Of a stretch of DNA of 64,000 bases, positions 62,327 through 64,000 are shown one piece after another. The stretch comes from Azospira inquinata (lineage in GTDB: Bacteria > Pseudomonadota > Gammaproteobacteria > Burkholderiales > Rhodocyclaceae), in contig NZ_CP064782.1 of assembly GCF_018905915.1 (NCBI RefSeq), positions 2,232,001-2,296,000 of the forward strand, read 5' to 3'. Position 1 is the stretch's first letter. Every line of letters starts with the position of its first letter. The notes below the pieces were generated by a model that worked only from the letters and a program-made list of their open reading frames with translations, was not told the DNA's origin and made no database searches. The translations under genes were made by a program, and so were the position numbers.

Positions 62327-62956
62327 ATGGACAAGTCACAAGCGCCCCGTGAGGCCCCCGACTGGCAGTGGGATGGGGCGGGCTGGCTGGAGGGGGTACG
62401 GCATACCCCTTCCCCCAATTTCGATCTTCGCCCGGAGGGGGGCCGGGTGCATCTGGCCGTGGTCCATTCCATCAGCCTGCCTCCGGGGGAATTCGGTGGC
62501 CCCTGGGTGACGGATTTCTTTACCAACCGGCTGGACCCGGCCGCCCATCCCTATTTTGCCCAAATCCACGGCATGGAAGTGTCATCCCACTTTTTCGTAC
62601 AGCGGGACGGCCAGGTGGTCCAGTTCGTCTCCTGCGATGCTCGGGCCTGGCACGCGGGAAAGTCAGAATGGCAAGGGGTTTCCCGCTGCAACGATTTTTC
62701 CGTGGGCATTGAACTGGAAGGCTATGACAGCGACCGCCAGGGCTTTACCCCGGCCCAGTATGGGAGCCTCAACCGCCTCCTGGGGGCCCTTGCCCGGCGC
62801 TACCCCCTTACGGGAGTGGCGGGCCATAGCCACATTGCTCCGGGGCGGAAAAACGATCCCGGGCCCTGCTTCGACTGGACTCGGGTTTACGAAGCTTTTC
62901 CCGATTTGATCTATCCGGAAGTCCTGTTTACCGAGAAAATCCTTGCCCCCAGATAA
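62327..62956 (+). CDS. ampD: 1,6-anhydro-N-acetylmuramyl-L-alanine amidase AmpD
   Basis: 209 residues of the amidase_2 fold. The first zinc ligand is in LAVVHSISLPPGEFGG, SSHFFVQRDGQVVQFV and RAWHAGKSEWQG follow, NDFSVGIELEG holds the catalytic Glu, and GHSHIAPGRKNDPGPCFDW provides His and Asp ligands. AmpD is cytoplasmic and cleaves the peptide from anhydro-muropeptides during wall recycling, upstream of the AmgK/MurU route encoded at the left end of the window. One base separates it from pilR, so they share a transcript. Confidence 0.95.
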   Translation: MDKSQAPREAPDWQWDGAGWLEGVRHTPSPNFDLRPEGGRVHLAVVHSISLPPGEFGGPWVTDFFTNRLDPAAHPYFAQIHGMEVSSHFFVQRDGQVVQFVSCDARAWHAGKSEWQGVSRCNDFSVGIELEGYDSDRQGFTPAQYGSLNRLLGALARRYPLTGVAGHSHIAPGRKNDPGPCFDWTRVYEAFPDLIYPEVLFTEKILAPR

Positions 62957-63421
62957 AGGGCCCCCTAGAATTAGCCGAATTTCATATCTGGCACACAACA
63001 TTTAGTGGTTGCTGCGTGGTGAATTCCTCCACCGTTCTTCTTTGGCGCCCCCGTAAGGGCTCGGCGCCCATCCGCCCCCGCTCCCTGGGGGCCAGGCCTG
63101 CGCCCGTTCTGGGCGCCCGCTGACGGAGGCCGGGAAATGATCCGTCTTTTCCCGCCTGTTCCTTTCCCGGAGCTTTTCCGTCTCCGCCGCTTTTCCCTGG
63201 TATTCCCCGTTTCCTTGAGGTCCTGTTCTCCCATGGGGGGAGCGGATGTGCTTTGGCCTTTGGGCCCGGTGTTCGACGCCGGATCTGGGCCTTGTTTTTC
63301 CCATTCTTTGCCGCCGTCCGGGGACGACGGCATGAATGATCCGCGCCGCTTTGGCCGGGTCGGACAGTGGGTGTCGGTCATACGTTTTCGAATCCGGAAA
63401 ATCTGGAAAAGGAGGTAGTTC
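62957..63421. other. 465-base intergenic region without a supported gene
   Basis: Between ampD and the histone-like gene. Open frames exist (63137-63418 plus; 63002-63304 minus) but their translations are Arg/Pro/Phe-rich and have no recognised domain. A weak palindrome GCCGTC-N7-GACGGC is at about 63312-63330. GGAGG at 63411-63415 is the ribosome site of the downstream gene. I see no clear promoter, RNA gene or terminator. Confidence 0.5.
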
Positions 63422-64000
63422 ATGGCAGCAAAAAAAAGCAAAAGCGATGGGGATAAGGAAAAGAAATCCCTGACCAAGGCGGCGAAGGTGGAAAAAGCGG
63501 AAAAGGGGGATAAAACCCCCGCCAAAGCCGCCACCAAAAAGGCGGCCACGGCGGCGCCCAAGAAGGTAGAGAAAAAGGCGGAAAAGAAAGCCGAGGACAA
63601 AAAGGCGGTGAAAAAGGCGGACAAGCAGGAAAAAGCACCGAAAGGGGAAAAAGCGGCCAAAGCCCCCAAGGCGGAAAAGCCCGCCAAAGCGGTGAAAGCT
63701 GCCAAATCCGCCAAGCCCGCCAAGCCCGTGGCGGCGGCCAAGGTAACGGAAGCCGCCAAGGCCCCGGTGAAGGCGGTGAAAGCCGCTCCGGTGAAAAAAG
63801 CGGTAACGGCCAAAGCGGCTCCCAAGCCCGCTGCCAAGGCCGTGGCAAAACCGGCTGCCGCCAAGGCTCCGGCCAAAGCGGCGAGCAAGGCTGCCCCTAA
63901 ACCTGCTGCCAAGGCCGCTGTGACCAAGGCTCCTGCTACCAAAGCCAAAGCCCTTGGCAAAGAGGCCCCTGCCGCCAAGCCTGCCAGTAAGGCCAAGGCG
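63422..64000 (+). CDS. Lys/Ala/Pro-rich histone H1-like protein (5' part)
   Basis: The frame is open from ATG 63422 (AAAGGAGG upstream) to the window end, 193 codons. The first residues are MAAKKSKSDGDKEKKSLTK, and the rest is built from irregular (A/P)KxAA(K/P)-type repeats, Lys about a third and Ala about a third. Such tracts occur in histone H1-like/AlgP-type DNA-binding proteins and as N-terminal extensions of betaproteobacterial DksA-like transcription factors; the missing C-terminus would decide. A 341-codon frame on the opposite strand is a shadow of this tract. Confidence 0.75.
   Translation, partial: MAAKKSKSDGDKEKKSLTKAAKVEKAEKGDKTPAKAATKKAATAAPKKVEKKAEKKAEDKKAVKKADKQEKAPKGEKAAKAPKAEKPAKAVKAAKSAKPAKPVAAAKVTEAAKAPVKAVKAAPVKKAVTAKAAPKPAAKAVAKPAAAKAPAKAASKAAPKPAAKAAVTKAPATKAKALGKEAPAAKPASKAKA

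Noticed and set aside
62985..63005. TGGCACACAACATTT as a sigma-54 promoter
   Set aside because: The -24 half fits but there is no GC at the -12 position with the right spacing.
63137..63418. 93-codon plus-strand ORF ending just before the histone-like gene
   Set aside because: Arg/Pro/Phe-rich, no ribosome site, no recognised domain; could not be supported.
62971..63996. 341-codon Ala/Leu-rich frame on the minus strand, seeming like a membrane protein
   Set aside because: It is the complement of the Lys/Ala/Pro-rich gene, whose codons read backwards as Leu/Ala/Gly/Phe; the plus-strand gene has a proper ribosome site.

Overview
This 64 kb window is high-GC, densely coded bacterial chromosome. 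It has the gene content and order of a betaproteobacterium, most likely family Rhodocyclaceae (Azospira/Dechloromonas-like). This is an inference from gene neighbourhoods (amgK-murU beside lptD-surA-pdxA; pcnB-folK-deoxynucleoside kinase-panBCD; hda-AI-2E transporter/purM; dut-coaBC/radC-rpmBG; pilSR-ampD) and from protein style. No rRNA, tRNA, CRISPR array, insertion sequence, integrase or prophage gene was recognised. The window reads as core genome with a few accessory patches.

Layout. 0-6.6 kb: envelope biogenesis (peptidoglycan recycling genes murU and amgK, divergent from lptD-surA-pdxA). 6.7-11.4 kb: small envelope and accessory genes (DUF4337, TonB-like, secreted ankyrin protein, MFS transporter), followed by a non-coding block with a 20-bp perfect hairpin and three abutting hexanucleotide tandem arrays. 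11.4-17.5 kb: DUF2889-sucCD, a TerC-type membrane protein, an ornithine cyclodeaminase-family enzyme, an FHA protein and a metallo-beta-lactamase-fold phosphodiesterase. 17.5-19 kb: a lower-GC type IV pilin locus (sigma-54 promoter, pilA, convergent TfpX/TfpZ-type accessory gene). 19-21.8 kb: SixA, CYTH-CHAD and a Crp/Fnr regulator. 21.8-28.5 kb: an AcoR-type sigma-54 activator divergent from an aldehyde dehydrogenase and an iron alcohol dehydrogenase, then a PaaK-like adenylate-forming enzyme. 28.7-36.9 kb: an NYN/OST-HTH RNA-binding protein, then panD, panC, panB, deoxynucleoside kinase, a soluble CZB chemoreceptor, a DMT-type membrane protein, folK and pcnB, all on the minus strand. 37-41 kb: HAD phosphatase, a 53-codon bridging ORF, hda, AI-2E transporter, divergent purM and a cytochrome c. 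41-44.6 kb: tfoX-like, miaA, a second bridging ORF, mutL. 44.7-49.9 kb: a three-gene signalling cassette (REC-GGDEF-EAL, a large hybrid-input histidine kinase, a single-domain response regulator). 49.9-55.7 kb: DedA, lipoprotein, purN, DUF3108, rsmB, mscS. 56-59 kb: dut, coaBC / radC, rpmB, rpmG. 59-63 kb: PP0621-like, pilS, pilR, ampD. The window ends inside a Lys/Ala/Pro-rich histone H1-like coding region.

How the genes connect. PilS/PilR at 59-62 kb are the expected activators of the sigma-54 promoter seen in front of pilA at 17.6 kb. The AcoR-like activator probably drives the ald-adh pair through the sigma-54-like site at 24.04 kb. amgK/murU, lptD and ampD together serve cell-wall recycling and outer-membrane assembly. 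panB, panC, panD and coaBC cover most of the route to coenzyme A.

The most unusual items are: the hairpin plus hexamer arrays upstream of the MFS gene; two small ORFs that bridge neighbouring genes with overlapping stop/start codons; a pilin accessory gene whose stop codon lies beyond the terminator shared with pilA; a soluble CZB chemoreceptor inserted into the folK-panBCD cluster; and the c-di-GMP/phosphorelay cassette with a degenerate GGDEF.
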